Shown here: in pieces, positions 32,701-41,253 of the stretch | Position numbering within the stretch: position 1 is the first letter of the stretch | How the letters are laid out: every line of letters starts with the position of its first letter | Assembly: GCA_947627875.1 (NCBI GenBank) | Contig: CANQXS010000006.1 | Span: forward strand, 1 to 64,000 | DNA from: an uncultured Clostridia bacterium | GTDB lineage: Bacteria > Bacillota > Clostridia > Oscillospirales > Ruminococcaceae | Reading direction: 5' to 3' | Length of the DNA stretch: 64,000 bases | Program-made: the position numbers and the translations under genes | Notes under the pieces: model-generated | What the model saw: the letters and a program-made list of their open reading frames with translations, nothing else | What the model was told of the DNA's origin: nothing | The model's database searches: none

Positions 32701-35700
32701 CTGTTGATGAGATATTCCTTAACCGGTACGCTCTCGCCGGTGGCAGGGTCGGTAACGAAGTCTGCCTCGGATTCGGAAGCGGTGGTTACATCGGCTTCGG
32801 CTTCGGCTGAAGTGGTTACCTCAGCTTCGGTCTCAGCGGAGGTGGTTACCTCGGCTTCGCTCTCGGAAGCGGTGGTGATTTCGGGCTCATTCTCAGAAGC
32901 AGTGGTTGCTTCGGGAACCTCAGCGGGAGCAGCAGGGGCATCGACGCTGTCGCTGTCCATAGCGGGCTGAGCTTCGGTCTCGGGAGCGGTAGTAACTGCG
33001 GGCTCGGGAGTAGTGGTGGCTTCAGGCTCATTCTCGGGAGCGGTGGTTACTTCGGACTCGCCTTCGTCGCCGGTTTCGTTGCCGGCAGCCGGAGCGGCTT
33101 CGTCAACCTCAACTATCTTCTTGATAGTGAGGGAAGCAAGTTCTTCTTCGTAGATGTTGGTGACAGTTGCAACTTTGATTGTCGCATTCTCGCCGACGGT
33201 TACGGTTACTACGGCTGAGTGATTGCCTTCTTTGTCAATAGTCCAGTTCCTGATGACGCCGTCTGTACCGGTAGCGGTGATGGTCTCGGGAGTCTGGCTG
33301 CTTTCACCGAAGAGCTCGGTCACGGTGTAGGTGCCAGGCTTGAGGTCATTAACGGTGGTTTCACCCTCGCCGATTACGGTGGCGTAAACAACTTCCTTAG
33401 TTTCGTTGTTCTTGATCTCGAAGTCGAAGGAATACTTATTGAGTTCTTCGGCGGTAGGTCTTTCGCTGCTGTTGAAGTCAATGTCCTTCTTAATGGTCAG
33501 GCTGCCGAGTTCTTCGCTGTAGGTGTTGGTGATAGTGGGTATTGCGATCTCGGTCTTTTCGCCTTCGGCGACTACTTCAACGGTTATAGCGTGAGACTCG
33601 GTCTCATCGAGGCGCCATACCTTTGCGCCTTCGGTGACGGTCAGTACGTCGCCGGTAAGTTCTTCAACGATGTAGGTGCCGACAGGAAGGTGGGCAAGAG
33701 TACCCTTGAAATCGTTGGAGCTGTCGAGTGTGATATACTCGGTGGTTTCGCCGTCGGGATAGGTTACCTTGAACTGGAATGCCTTGCCTTCGAGGCTGAA
33801 CTCGTCGGAGCCTGCGGCGAATGCAACTTTCTTTGCAAACTCGAGGTCGCCGTACTGCTTGTCGTAGGTGTTTGTGACATTCGCAGTTGTTTCTTTGCCT
33901 TTTTCGACCGTTACGGTGACATTGTCGGAAGCGGTGAGTTTCCAACCGGGTATCTCGATGCCGGTGATGTCCTCAACAACGGTGTATTCGCCGGGGACGA
34001 GTCCGGAGAGGGTGTCGCTTCTCTTGGAATCGGATACCGTGAGAGTTCCGACTTTTTCGCCGTTCGCGTCGCCCTTGTGGACGGTGAAGGTGTAGACCTG
34101 CTTGAAGTGCTCGGCGGGAGCTTCGGTCTCTTCGCCGTTGTCGGTAAAGACGAAGTCCTTCTCAACGGTGAGCTTGCCGCGCTCATCGGTGTAGGTGTTG
34201 GTGATGGTGGCGGTTGCAAGCGCGAGGTTTACGCCTTCCTCAGTGATATCATCGGGTCTAACGGTGACTATCACAGTGTGGTCGCTGTTATCGCCAGCAA
34301 GAGTCCATTCGCCATTAGCGCCGTCGGCGTCGGTGAACTTGATGGTCTTTACTTTATCGGTAAGTTCGGTGATGGTGTATTCGCCGGGGATAAGACCGTT
34401 GATCTCGAAGGCGCTTGCGCCCTTGACGGTCGTCTGCATATCGAAGCCTTCGGGGCCGGTGATTCTGAAGGTGAACTCGGTGTAAGCTATAGCCTCGTTC
34501 GGGATATCGGCAACGTTCTTGAATATCTTCAGGCTGCCGGAGTCTCTGTTGTTAGTAACGGTGACGGTTGCGGTGACGTCGGAGGTTATAGTGCCGCTCG
34601 CGTTAGTGTAAACAGGGGCGTCATATCCGTCGATGTGGTTTGTTTCGGTAACGGTGTATTCCGCTCCGTAGGGCAGACCGTTTACGGTTATGGTCTCGCC
34701 CGCCTTGAGGGATACGGTAGCCTTGCCGTTGGCGAAGGTTACGGTGGTGTTTACGGGAGATACGGTTACGAATTTGTTACCGTCGATCTCGTCCGTAATT
34801 CTGGCGTTCTTAACAGCATCATACTTGCCTTCAGCGCCGGTAACGGTGATATCGAAGCTGAATTCTTCGGAATCGGGGTCGTATTTGGGGTTAGTCTTAT
34901 ATGTGCCGGTTACTTCCTTCGTAACGCTGAGGCTGCCGGGACGGGCTTCGTAGCGGTTGATAAGTTTTGCGCTCTCAACTGTTTCGAGGCTGGCGGCGTC
35001 GACCTTAACGGTGGCGGAAGTAGTGCTGTTCTCGGGCTTGAAGTCGTAGTGCTCGATCTTAACATCGTTGGCAGCAGCGGTATTTTCAACAACGCTGTAA
35101 TCGCCGTAAGGAAGTCCGTCGATCTGAACGGTCTCGTCTGCGCTGATCGTGAACTCTGCAACGCCGTTGACGAACACTGCCTTTTCGCCGGAAGCTGCTC
35201 CGGCTCCGAAGGTCTTCTCGCCGTCGGTTGCCGTTGTTGTAATCCTTGCGAGATTGAACTCGCCATTAAGAGTAGAGTTCTTGCCCAAACCGGTGACGGT
35301 TACGGTGAAGGTTCTGTTGAGGTCGCCGGGTCTGATGCCTTCAACGGTCTTGGTGACCGCGATGCTGCCGGTAGGAGCATAGACGTTAGTGAAGGTTACG
35401 GCTGCGCCCTTGCCGATGTAAGAATCGGTACCGTTGGTGTAAGCGCATCTTACTTCTAACTTATCGTCGCCGTCGCTGTTCTCTACGAATACCTGAACAT
35501 TCCATGTCGACTTGTCGTAGGTGAAGAACGGGTCGTTGTTGTTGTCAACTTCCTTGATGGTGTAGTTGTGAACGCCGATCTCGGAGTAATCAATAACAAC
35601 TAAATTGCCTTCAGGAGAATAGAACGGTACGTTCTGCTGGAAGCCTTCGCTGCCCTTGTCGGTTACGGTGGCGGTTCCGAGAAGGTCACCCTTCTCGTCA

Positions 35701-38700
35701 CGAAGCTCGAAGGTGTAGGTCTTTATCTCTTTGTCTACTCTCGCGGGTCCTTCCACTATCTTAGTGACGGTCGGGAAGAACTGGGCCTTGCGGGTGTAGC
35801 GGTTGGTGATTTCGACGGAGGCGACAACGGTCTGAGCTTCGCCGTCAGCGGTTACTTCAACCTTGCCCTCTCCGGTGACGCCGGCGAAGGTCCATTCTTC
35901 GTTGACGATTTCTTTCTTGCCCGCAACTTCCGTTTCAACCTTATAGACTATCGGATCTTTCTCATCCTTATCGTCTTCGGTCACGTTGTAGGTGCCGGTG
36001 GGAAGTCCCGTGATTTCGACGGTCTTGCCGGGAGCAACCTCGACCTTAGCGGTGCCGTTTTCAAACTTTGCTACTCCGACGGCGACAGGGGGATTTTCAT
36101 CATTCTGCAAAGTGAAGGTGCCGTTGAGTGTTGTATCGGTCAGCGAAGTAATGATGAAGGTGTAGGTCTTGCCGCTGAGCTTAAGCTTATCCTTGTCGAT
36201 TTCGTCGTTGATGGTCTTGGTAAGCTTGAGGGAGCCGGTCTTTCTGGTGTTGACTGCCTCGACGGTAGCGGTGCCGTTAGTAGGAATCACGCCGGTCTCG
36301 CCGGTCCAAGAAGTTACATAATTGCCGTTTTCAGTCTCGGTAACGGTGTAGGTTACGCCCGCAGGGAGACCGTTGATTGTAATGCTCTCGCCGTCCGAAA
36401 GCTTAACTTCTTTTGTAATGCCGTTAGTGAAGGTAACAGTCTCCTCGGTTTTGGTACCGTCAGCCTTAATTCTAACGGCGGTGTAATCGCCGGTAACAGG
36501 CTTGCCGTCATATCCGAGCCCGAGTTCAACCGTGAAGGTGAATTCTTCATTGCTGAGACCGTTTGCGGATACGGCGTTCTTGGTTCCGCCGAGCTTGACG
36601 GTCTTGGTGACAGTCAGGCTGCCGTCTTTCTTCTTGTTGGTGGCGGTAACGGTAACGCCGGTCTCGCCTTCGAGGATAGTGCCTGTTTTGGGTTCAATGC
36701 CGACTTGCTCATACTCGGGTCTTGTCGAGAGAACCTCGACGACATTGTAGGTAGCGCCAACGGGGAGGTTTTCGGCGGTAACGGTCTTGCCGGCTGTTAA
36801 AGTGACGTGGGCTGTGCCGTTTTCGAAGTACATACCGCCATACTGACCTGTGATAGTTTCGCTCAGAGTAACGGTAAAGGTGAACTCGTCGTTCTTCGAC
36901 TTGTCGTCCTGAATGCTGTTAACCTTCTTGGTGAGCGAGAGCTTGCCAACCTTTCTGGTGTTGGTGGCAGTAACTTTAGCATCAGCGCCCGCGGTTATAG
37001 TGCCGGTGGTGGTATTGCCTTCCCAAGAGGTATCATAATTCGCATGGGATTCGGTAACGGTGTAGGTTACGTTTGCGGGGAGACCTTCGATTGTAACGTT
37101 CTCACCGGCTTTAAGCTCAACTTCTGCACTGCCGTTCGTGAACACGACAGGTTCGGTTGCGGAAGTGCCGTCAGTCTTAACTCTGGTAGCGCTGTAGGTG
37201 CCGTTGAGCTTGGTCTCTTCGTCGCGACTTTTCTCAGCGTTAAACTTCTTGAAGCCGGAGATAGTAACGGTGAACTCGAATTTCTCATCGGGATTAGTGG
37301 TGCTGCCGTCAGTGCCGTCGCCGTTCTTCTGTACGACCGTCTTCTTAAGGGTGAGGCTGCCCGACGTTCTGGTGTTGGTGAAGGTTACAGCAGCATCGTC
37401 ATTGAGAGTGCCGGAGGTTACCCCTGTCGCTTCGGAAGTGTAATCGTTATCGGTGTCTTCGGTGATAGTGTAGCCGACAGTCTGCGGGAGATCCTTAATC
37501 TTGTAGGTCTGACCGTCGCTGAGCTCTACTGTTACCTTGCCGTCAGAGCTAACAACAGCATCGGTGGTAGCTACGTCGTTGATTGTAGCCTTGAAGCTGC
37601 GGCCTGCGACCAGATCCTTGTTAGTAGAGAACTCAATGGTGAACTTGAACTTCTTCGCGGTATCGACGTTGTTGCCATCGGCTTCCGAGTTCTTCTTCTG
37701 AGAGTCTATAACCTGCTTCGTAAGAGAGAGGTTCTTGGAATCGTAGTTGTCGAAAACGATGCCGGAAGGAACAGCTTCAGGTTCTGCAAGAGTTACGCCG
37801 TTTCTGTCTATAATTTTGGTAACGGTCTTATTGCCCTGAGTGTAGGTAGTAGTTGTTACCGTTCTTGTGATGTGGCGCAAATTGCCGCTATCCGCAACTG
37901 GCAATTCTTTTGTTACCGTAGTTGTTTTTCCGGTCAGAGCAATTTCAATCTTGTATACGGATTTATCCCAGTTTGTGACTGTTTCGTCGTTTTCCGGAAT
38001 GATTTCTTTTGCATAGAAAGTAATTGTGCCGCTTTTGATGTTGCCCTTGGCATCTTTTTGGGTGTTCGTAATATAATCTTTAAGGGTCTTGTATTCGGTG
38101 AATTCAAATGCAAAATTACCGGCTTCGTCATTAGTAGCCTTTGCCGCAAGATTCTTGCACTCTTTATCGAAGTACAAACCAACAGTGTATCTACCCGCCT
38201 GATTTGCAGCAGTTGCGCCGTTAAGCTTCTTGCTTGCAGTAAGGTTAAGCTTAAGATACTCAAATTTGAATTCCTGAGATGAATGAGTTCCGAAGTAAAG
38301 GCTGCCGTTGCAACCGATACCGCCGCCGTGAACGGAGGAGGTGTTTCCATAGATTTCGACGCCGCCGTACTGCTGCAAAGCCTTCTTAGCCAAAGCTATT
38401 GATTCATCAGAGGGATTTGCTTTAAGAGCAACGAGCGAGTTCTTTGCTGCAGCAATTATTTCATTATCTTCAAGTGTTCTGACTTTTTCACTGCCATGCT
38501 TGAATTCGTATTTTGCAGAGCCGCCGCCAGCCATATAGTTGGAAACGAGCGCGGAGCCGGCAGTGTAGAAGTCGGCAGAGTTAGCACCGGTAATCCCAGC
38601 TGCAACTGCCTGAGTGTAGTTATCGACAACATTTCCTGCGGTCTTTCTTCCTCTGTTGTCTCCGTAATAGGCATTCGGACCGGGGGTGTCTGTCTCAGTA

Positions 38701-39536
38701 CGAGCCTTTCCTTCTGCTGTGTTGTTATAGAGAGCAACGCCATCGGTATCGACAAGCGCAGACTCGCCATGGCAGCATCCGGCAATACCGCCGCCAAAGC
38801 CGGCAGCTGAGTTATCATAAACAAGAGCGTTTTTCAAAGTTGCCTGAGCGCCGTTGTTGACGTAAAGTCCGCCGCCGCCGAGGTCGGTCTTGGAATTGCA
38901 CTTGTTATAGCAAATTGTACCACCGTTGATGTATGCTTTACCGTAAACGAATATACCGCCGCCCTCGCCCGCGTAGTTGCCTTTTGCTACTTGAGACACC
39001 GTGCCGTCTAAGTTTACGGTCTCGTTATAGCTTATAGTACCGCCGTTCATATTCAGTATTGCGCCGTTTTCGACGAAGATACCGCCGCCGCGGTTTGCAG
39101 TGTTATTGGTAATAGTACCGCTATTGAAGTTCAGCGTTCCGTTATAGATGTAAACGCCGCCGCCGCAATAGAACGTGCCTCCGTTACCGGGCTCCATAGC
39201 GGATTCTGTCTTTGCGTCGCCGGTACCGCCGGTAATTGTAAGGCTTCCGTTGATAGTGACCGTTGCGCCGCCTTTAATCAGTATTGCACTATGATGATTA
39301 TAACCTGAAGCATCTATAGTTCCTCTACCATTAAGAGTGACGCTTTGGGAGGTATTGATAACGATATAACCTTTGTAAGTATCGTTGATCGTATACGTTC
39401 CAGAGTCTTTTATCTCCCACACGCCTTTAGACGGTCTTGTGAAAGCCGCTTCGACAATCGTCGACACGCCGGGCATGCTGAGAATAAACATCAGCGCCAG
39501 GCCTATTGCCAAAAGCTTCTTTAACATTTTTGTCAT
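29775..39536 (-). CDS. Giant repetitive sortase-anchored surface adhesin
   Basis: 3253 residues, GGAGG before ATG. Signal peptide ~1-31. Residues ~40-440 carry GGG-rich repeats such as GGGIFVENGAILNMNGG, a right-handed beta-helix like that of autotransporter/pectate-lyase folds. From ~440 to ~3050 come about 21 tandem beta-sandwich repeats (SLTITKxVVGG..., LxPGxYTVTE, ITNxYxxxG), the DUF5979/SpaA-like type, then one Cna-B-like unit. A Pro/Asp/Ile spacer (~3125-3205), VPETG (~3211-3215), a hydrophobic helix and ERKKSK tail form a sorting signal. Repeats of this type often hold isopeptide bonds. Around residues 2150-2270 a Thr/Glu-rich low-complexity insert interrupts one repeat. Probably a fibrillar adhesin. 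Confidence 0.93.
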   Translation of the reverse strand: MTKMLKKLLAIGLALMFILSMPGVSTIVEAAFTRPSKGVWEIKDSGTYTINDTYKGYIVINTSQSVTLNGRGTIDASGYNHHSAILIKGGATVTINGSLTITGGTGDAKTESAMEPGNGGTFYCGGGVYIYNGTLNFNSGTITNNTANRGGGIFVENGAILNMNGGTISYNETVNLDGTVSQVAKGNYAGEGGGIFVYGKAYINGGTICYNKCNSKTDLGGGGLYVNNGAQATLKNALVYDNSAAGFGGGIAGCCHGESALVDTDGVALYNNTAEGKARTETDTPGPNAYYGDNRGRKTAGNVVDNYTQAVAAGITGANSADFYTAGSALVSNYMAGGGSAKYEFKHGSEKVRTLEDNEIIAAAKNSLVALKANPSDESIALAKKALQQYGGVEIYGNTSSVHGGGIGCNGSLYFGTHSSQEFKFEYLKLNLTASKKLNGATAANQAGRYTVGLYFDKECKNLAAKATNDEAGNFAFEFTEYKTLKDYITNTQKDAKGNIKSGTITFYAKEIIPENDETVTNWDKSVYKIEIALTGKTTTVTKELPVADSGNLRHITRTVTTTTYTQGNKTVTKIIDRNGVTLAEPEAVPSGIVFDNYDSKNLSLTKQVIDSQKKNSEADGNNVDTAKKFKFTIEFSTNKDLVAGRSFKATINDVATTDAVVSSDGKVTVELSDGQTYKIKDLPQTVGYTITEDTDNDYTSEATGVTSGTLNDDAAVTFTNTRTSGSLTLKKTVVQKNGDGTDGSTTNPDEKFEFTVTISGFKKFNAEKSRDEETKLNGTYSATRVKTDGTSATEPVVFTNGSAEVELKAGENVTIEGLPANVTYTVTESHANYDTSWEGNTTTGTITAGADAKVTATNTRKVGKLSLTKKVNSIQDDKSKNDEFTFTVTLSETITGQYGGMYFENGTAHVTLTAGKTVTAENLPVGATYNVVEVLSTRPEYEQVGIEPKTGTILEGETGVTVTATNKKKDGSLTVTKTVKLGGTKNAVSANGLSNEEFTFTVELGLGYDGKPVTGDYTAVRIKADGTKTEETVTFTNGITKEVKLSDGESITINGLPAGVTYTVTETENGNYVTSWTGETGVIPTNGTATVEAVNTRKTGSLKLTKTINDEIDKDKLKLSGKTYTFIITSLTDTTLNGTFTLQNDENPPVAVGVAKFENGTAKVEVAPGKTVEITGLPTGTYNVTEDDKDEKDPIVYKVETEVAGKKEIVNEEWTFAGVTGEGKVEVTADGEAQTVVASVEITNRYTRKAQFFPTVTKIVEGPARVDKEIKTYTFELRDEKGDLLGTATVTDKGSEGFQQNVPFYSPEGNLVVIDYSEIGVHNYTIKEVDNNNDPFFTYDKSTWNVQVFVENSDGDDKLEVRCAYTNGTDSYIGKGAAVTFTNVYAPTGSIAVTKTVEGIRPGDLNRTFTVTVTGLGKNSTLNGEFNLARITTTATDGEKTFGAGAASGEKAVFVNGVAEFTISADETVQIDGLPYGDYSVVENTAAANDVKIEHYDFKPENSTTSATVKVDAASLETVESAKLINRYEARPGSLSVTKEVTGTYKTNPKYDPDSEEFSFDITVTGAEGKYDAVKNARITDEIDGNKFVTVSPVNTTVTFANGKATVSLKAGETITVNGLPYGAEYTVTETNHIDGYDAPVYTNASGTITSDVTATVTVTNNRDSGSLKIFKNVADIPNEAIAYTEFTFRITGPEGFDMQTTVKGASAFEINGLIPGEYTITELTDKVKTIKFTDADGANGEWTLAGDNSDHTVIVTVRPDDITEEGVNLALATATITNTYTDERGKLTVEKDFVFTDNGEETEAPAEHFKQVYTFTVHKGDANGEKVGTLTVSDSKRSDTLSGLVPGEYTVVEDITGIEIPGWKLTASDNVTVTVEKGKETTANVTNTYDKQYGDLEFAKKVAFAAGSDEFSLEGKAFQFKVTYPDGETTEYITLDSSNDFKGTLAHLPVGTYIVEELTGDVLTVTEGAKVWRLDETESHAITVEVVAEGEKTEIAIPTITNTYSEELGSLTIKKDIDFNSSERPTAEELNKYSFDFEIKNNETKEVVYATVIGEGETTVNDLKPGTYTVTELFGESSQTPETITATGTDGVIRNWTIDKEGNHSAVVTVTVGENATIKVATVTNIYEEELASLTIKKIVEVDEAAPAAGNETGDEGESEVTTAPENEPEATTTPEPAVTTAPETEAQPAMDSDSVDAPAAPAEVPEATTASENEPEITTASESEAEVTTSAETEAEVTTSAEAEADVTTASESEADFVTDPATGESVPVKEYLINREFTFVITGPNGYSKTVTIKGNSEITLKDLIPGEYNIEELDGNETGWILTTTGDGKITVNSGSNNTAAIVNRYSKTLPMFGSLTINKTVIGGGEAAANATYFFDIEGIVSNPLTGPSKAVIDTVELNAANGWTKTLYNLVPGQYIVTERNADIPGYTLEVIANEVAEVDLGSNTVYNVTNKYTEKRGKLIITKTVEGGGDEAASKTYYFEITDPYGLKRIVSVVGNGTTEVDNLTWGTYTVKEMGADVDGFVLVKVTGEGAATLSAEQLVANIDITNKYEELGKLTLTKNYLGLNELTDKEKSNLSFTFKVTNSDETYSNTVILNAENNWTVTLTKLQPGEYTVSEVEESTKVNGYELINVSGDNVTVSIANNVAEKVTITNEYSKLGSLKIEKIVVGGGDAIAGKEYEFEIAGPDDYTNKVTVEANKSVTIDNLKPGTYTVKEVNGDIEGYNLEVTGNGVATVEVGQSETDVQITNTYKELGSLTIRKSVVVNGGSIPADKVFYFDITGPNGYSTTLELTANTVKTLDKLVPGVYTVTERTAEAQVSGYSLTVTADGNATVPEGGEAEVTVTNTYDQQVGSIEITKKVVGGNAITANKTYTFDITNDKTGNTVSVSITGEGTARVDNLAIGSYTVTERDANVEGYRLNVTGEGTVTVTMDDIIPVEITNTYDQIVGSLTITKNVVGGENAGAANKEYTFYVTGPDGYSETVRITGNGSATLENLVPGTYTVTEENASIPGYRYEVNGQGSVVVIADTESHITVTNIYTELRNIPVVKEWYVNGIRTAAPDNAVITVRLYADGVPEGSAITISAATNWFGSFNDLPVYAEDGHMISYFVVEDSFENWISTTSGNAEAGFVITNSTTTTTPDQPDEDQPDEPEPEIDRPEPDIPEPDIPLTDIPDEDIPTTEIPNTETPLVDIPDIDIPLFDMVPETGDDSKLALWISLMIASGLGISAILAALLAERKKSKANED

Positions 39537-39627
39537 GTCTGTTTCCTCCTTAACCTTATATCTATCTCATTCCCTTAGCTTATGGGGAAAAGTTGCCATC
39601 GGTAAGCCGAGATTGGCTTCCGTTATC

Positions 39628-39655
39628 ATTGTATCACAAAATATAAATTTTGCAA
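39628..39655 (-). promoter_or_regulatory. Promoter of the adhesin gene
   Basis: On the minus strand TTGCAA (39655-39650), 16 bp, TACAAT (39633-39628), ~95 nt upstream of the adhesin start. AT-rich sequence behind it (39656-39705) could carry activator sites. Confidence 0.5.
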
Positions 39656-39708
39656 GGACTTTGTGAAAAATGCAATCTAAAATGTGAATTTGGAAAAATT
39701 TTTATCGA

Positions 39709-40455
39709 TTAGGCGGTCGCCCAGAGGTTTTTACCCCCCCCGAGCGGATTTCCGCCGCCGATATATTCGTAATACGCCTGCTGCATCGCCTTCAGGCTCC
39801 GCTGGCGGATAAGGACTATATCGCCTGTCGAGAGGTAGAACGAGCGGTCTACCTTAATGATGTAGTCCATATTCACTATAAAGCTCTGGGAGCACCGCAG
39901 GAACCTTTTATCGGGGAGCTCGCTCTCTATTTCGTCGAGGCGCTTATATATATTGTATGTCTGCCCGCCATGGCGGTGAAGGATACAGCGGTTGTTGATG
40001 CTCTCGATATATAATATTTCCCTGAGCGGGACTCGGTGAACCGAGCCGCGCTGCTTTATCGGGTAGGTCTGCTCCCTTATTCCTCGCATGACCCTGCCGA
40101 TAACGTCGGCGAGCTTATCGAGCGACGCGGGTTTTAATATGTAGCCCTGCGCGCCGACGTCGTAACCGTCGATGGCGAAATCAGACGTAGCGGTAAGAAA
40201 CACAATAGCCCCGGCAAAGCCTATTTCGCGCAGCTTCCGCGCAACGTCGATGCCGAGGTGATCCTCCATATAGATGTCTAAAAGAACAAGGTCGAACCAG
40301 GCTCCGTCGCGCACGTCGTCCAAGAGAACGAGCCCCGTTTCGTATGGGAACACTTCGGGAACGGGCTGCATTTCTTCGCGCTCAAAAACTTCGGACAACA
40401 GCGAGCAGACCATCTCGCGGTCGATCGAGCTGTCGTCACAAACGGCTATATTCAA
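39709..40455 (-). CDS. LytTR-family response regulator
   Basis: 248 residues from a TTG at 40455, six bp after a run of nine G on the minus strand that serves as ribosome site; longer in-frame readings lack one. Receiver domain (~1-125): DD acidic pair, phospho-acceptor Asp in LVLLDIYMEDHLG, Thr/Ser in FLTATSDFAIDGY, Lys in YILKPAS. LytTR DNA-binding domain (~145-240): REILYIESINNRCILHRHGG, FLRCSQSFIVNMDYI. No partner kinase is adjacent. It lies upstream of the adhesin in the same direction, so it may regulate it. A second C8 run (39734-39741) sits in the last codons. Confidence 0.88.
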   Translation of the reverse strand: MNIAVCDDSSIDREMVCSLLSEVFEREEMQPVPEVFPYETGLVLLDDVRDGAWFDLVLLDIYMEDHLGIDVARKLREIGFAGAIVFLTATSDFAIDGYDVGAQGYILKPASLDKLADVIGRVMRGIREQTYPIKQRGSVHRVPLREILYIESINNRCILHRHGGQTYNIYKRLDEIESELPDKRFLRCSQSFIVNMDYIIKVDRSFYLSTGDIVLIRQRSLKAMQQAYYEYIGGGNPLGGGKNLWATA

Positions 40456-40636
40456 TATTATCCCCCCCCCGTAAACCTTCTGTTTAAATCTTACAGTTGA
40501 GTTTTTCAGACTACAATACAAGGTAATTATACAACATAGTCGATTAAAAGTCAATGTTTTTTTAGCAGACAGATTTTGTTTTATTCAGCATTAAAGCGTT
40601 GAAATCCCGAAAAAAATATGTTAAGCTTATTATGCC

Positions 40637-40663
40637 TGAAACCTCGGCGCGACTTTTTGCGAC
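40637..40663 (+). promoter_or_regulatory. Predicted ECF promoter of the first sigma operon
   Basis: TGAAAC (40637-40642), 17 bp, CGAC (40660-40663), with CTTTTTGCGA in the spacer. The second ECF gene has the same layout (TGCAAC, CTTTTTGCGA, CGAT at 58395-58420). This suggests autoregulation by related sigma factors. Confidence 0.5.
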
Positions 40664-40698
40664 TTAATATATGAAGACATATGAGAGGAAGTGTCGGA

Positions 40699-41253
40699 TT
40701 GGAAGACGAAGCCATTATATCGCTCTATTTCGAGCGCAGCGAATCGGCAATAGCCGAAACGGATAAAAAATACGGCGGGCTCTGCCGCTCGGTCGCCGAC
40801 CGCATACTCGGCTCGCGGCAGGATTCGGAGGAATGCGTTCAGGACGCCTACCTTGGGGTTTGGAACGCGATACCGCCCTCCCGCCCGAACGACTTAAGGG
40901 CGTTTGTTCTGAGGATAACCCGCAACATTTCGCTTTCGCGGCTGCGCAAAAAGCTCGCGAAAAAGCGCGGAGCCGACCTCGAGGTCTCGCTCGAAGAGCT
41001 CGGAGCGGTGCTCCCCGATAAGAGCATCAGCCCCGACGCGGAGGACAGCCGGATAGCCGACGCGATAAACGAATTTTTAGGCGGGTTAGATTCCTGCTCG
41101 CGGGCGGTATTTATGCGCAAATACTGGTTTTTCGACTCGGTCGAAGAGATAGCGAAGCGCTTCGGCTTCAGCGAGCCGAAGGTCAAATCGAGCCTGTTCA
41201 GAACGCGCGAAAAGCTGAGAAAGTTTCTTGAGGAAAGGGGGATAAGGATATGA
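40699..41253 (+). CDS. ECF-family RNA polymerase sigma factor
   Basis: 184 residues from TTG at 40699 (AGAGGA 9 nt upstream); an ATG at 40681 lacks a ribosome site. Region 2 ~15-85 (KYGGLCRSVADRILGSRQDSEECVQDAYLGVWNAIPPSRPNDLRAFVLRITRNISLSRLRK), region 4 ~120-180 (LDSCSRAVFMRKYWFFDSVEEIAKRFGFSEPKVKSSLFRTREKLRKFL). The ATGA-type overlap with the next gene couples its synthesis to a membrane protein that should be its anti-sigma factor. Signal unknown. Confidence 0.92.
   Translation: MEDEAIISLYFERSESAIAETDKKYGGLCRSVADRILGSRQDSEECVQDAYLGVWNAIPPSRPNDLRAFVLRITRNISLSRLRKKLAKKRGADLEVSLEELGAVLPDKSISPDAEDSRIADAINEFLGGLDSCSRAVFMRKYWFFDSVEEIAKRFGFSEPKVKSSLFRTREKLRKFLEERGIRI

Noticed and set aside
30420-38282. 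Long plus-strand reading frames (30420-32366, 33219-35459, 36807-38282) antisense to the adhesin
   Set aside because: They are mirror frames created by the biased codons of the repetitive minus-strand gene. Their products are repetitive Gly/Val strings, they lack ribosome sites, and the minus-strand gene has signal peptide, domains and anchor.
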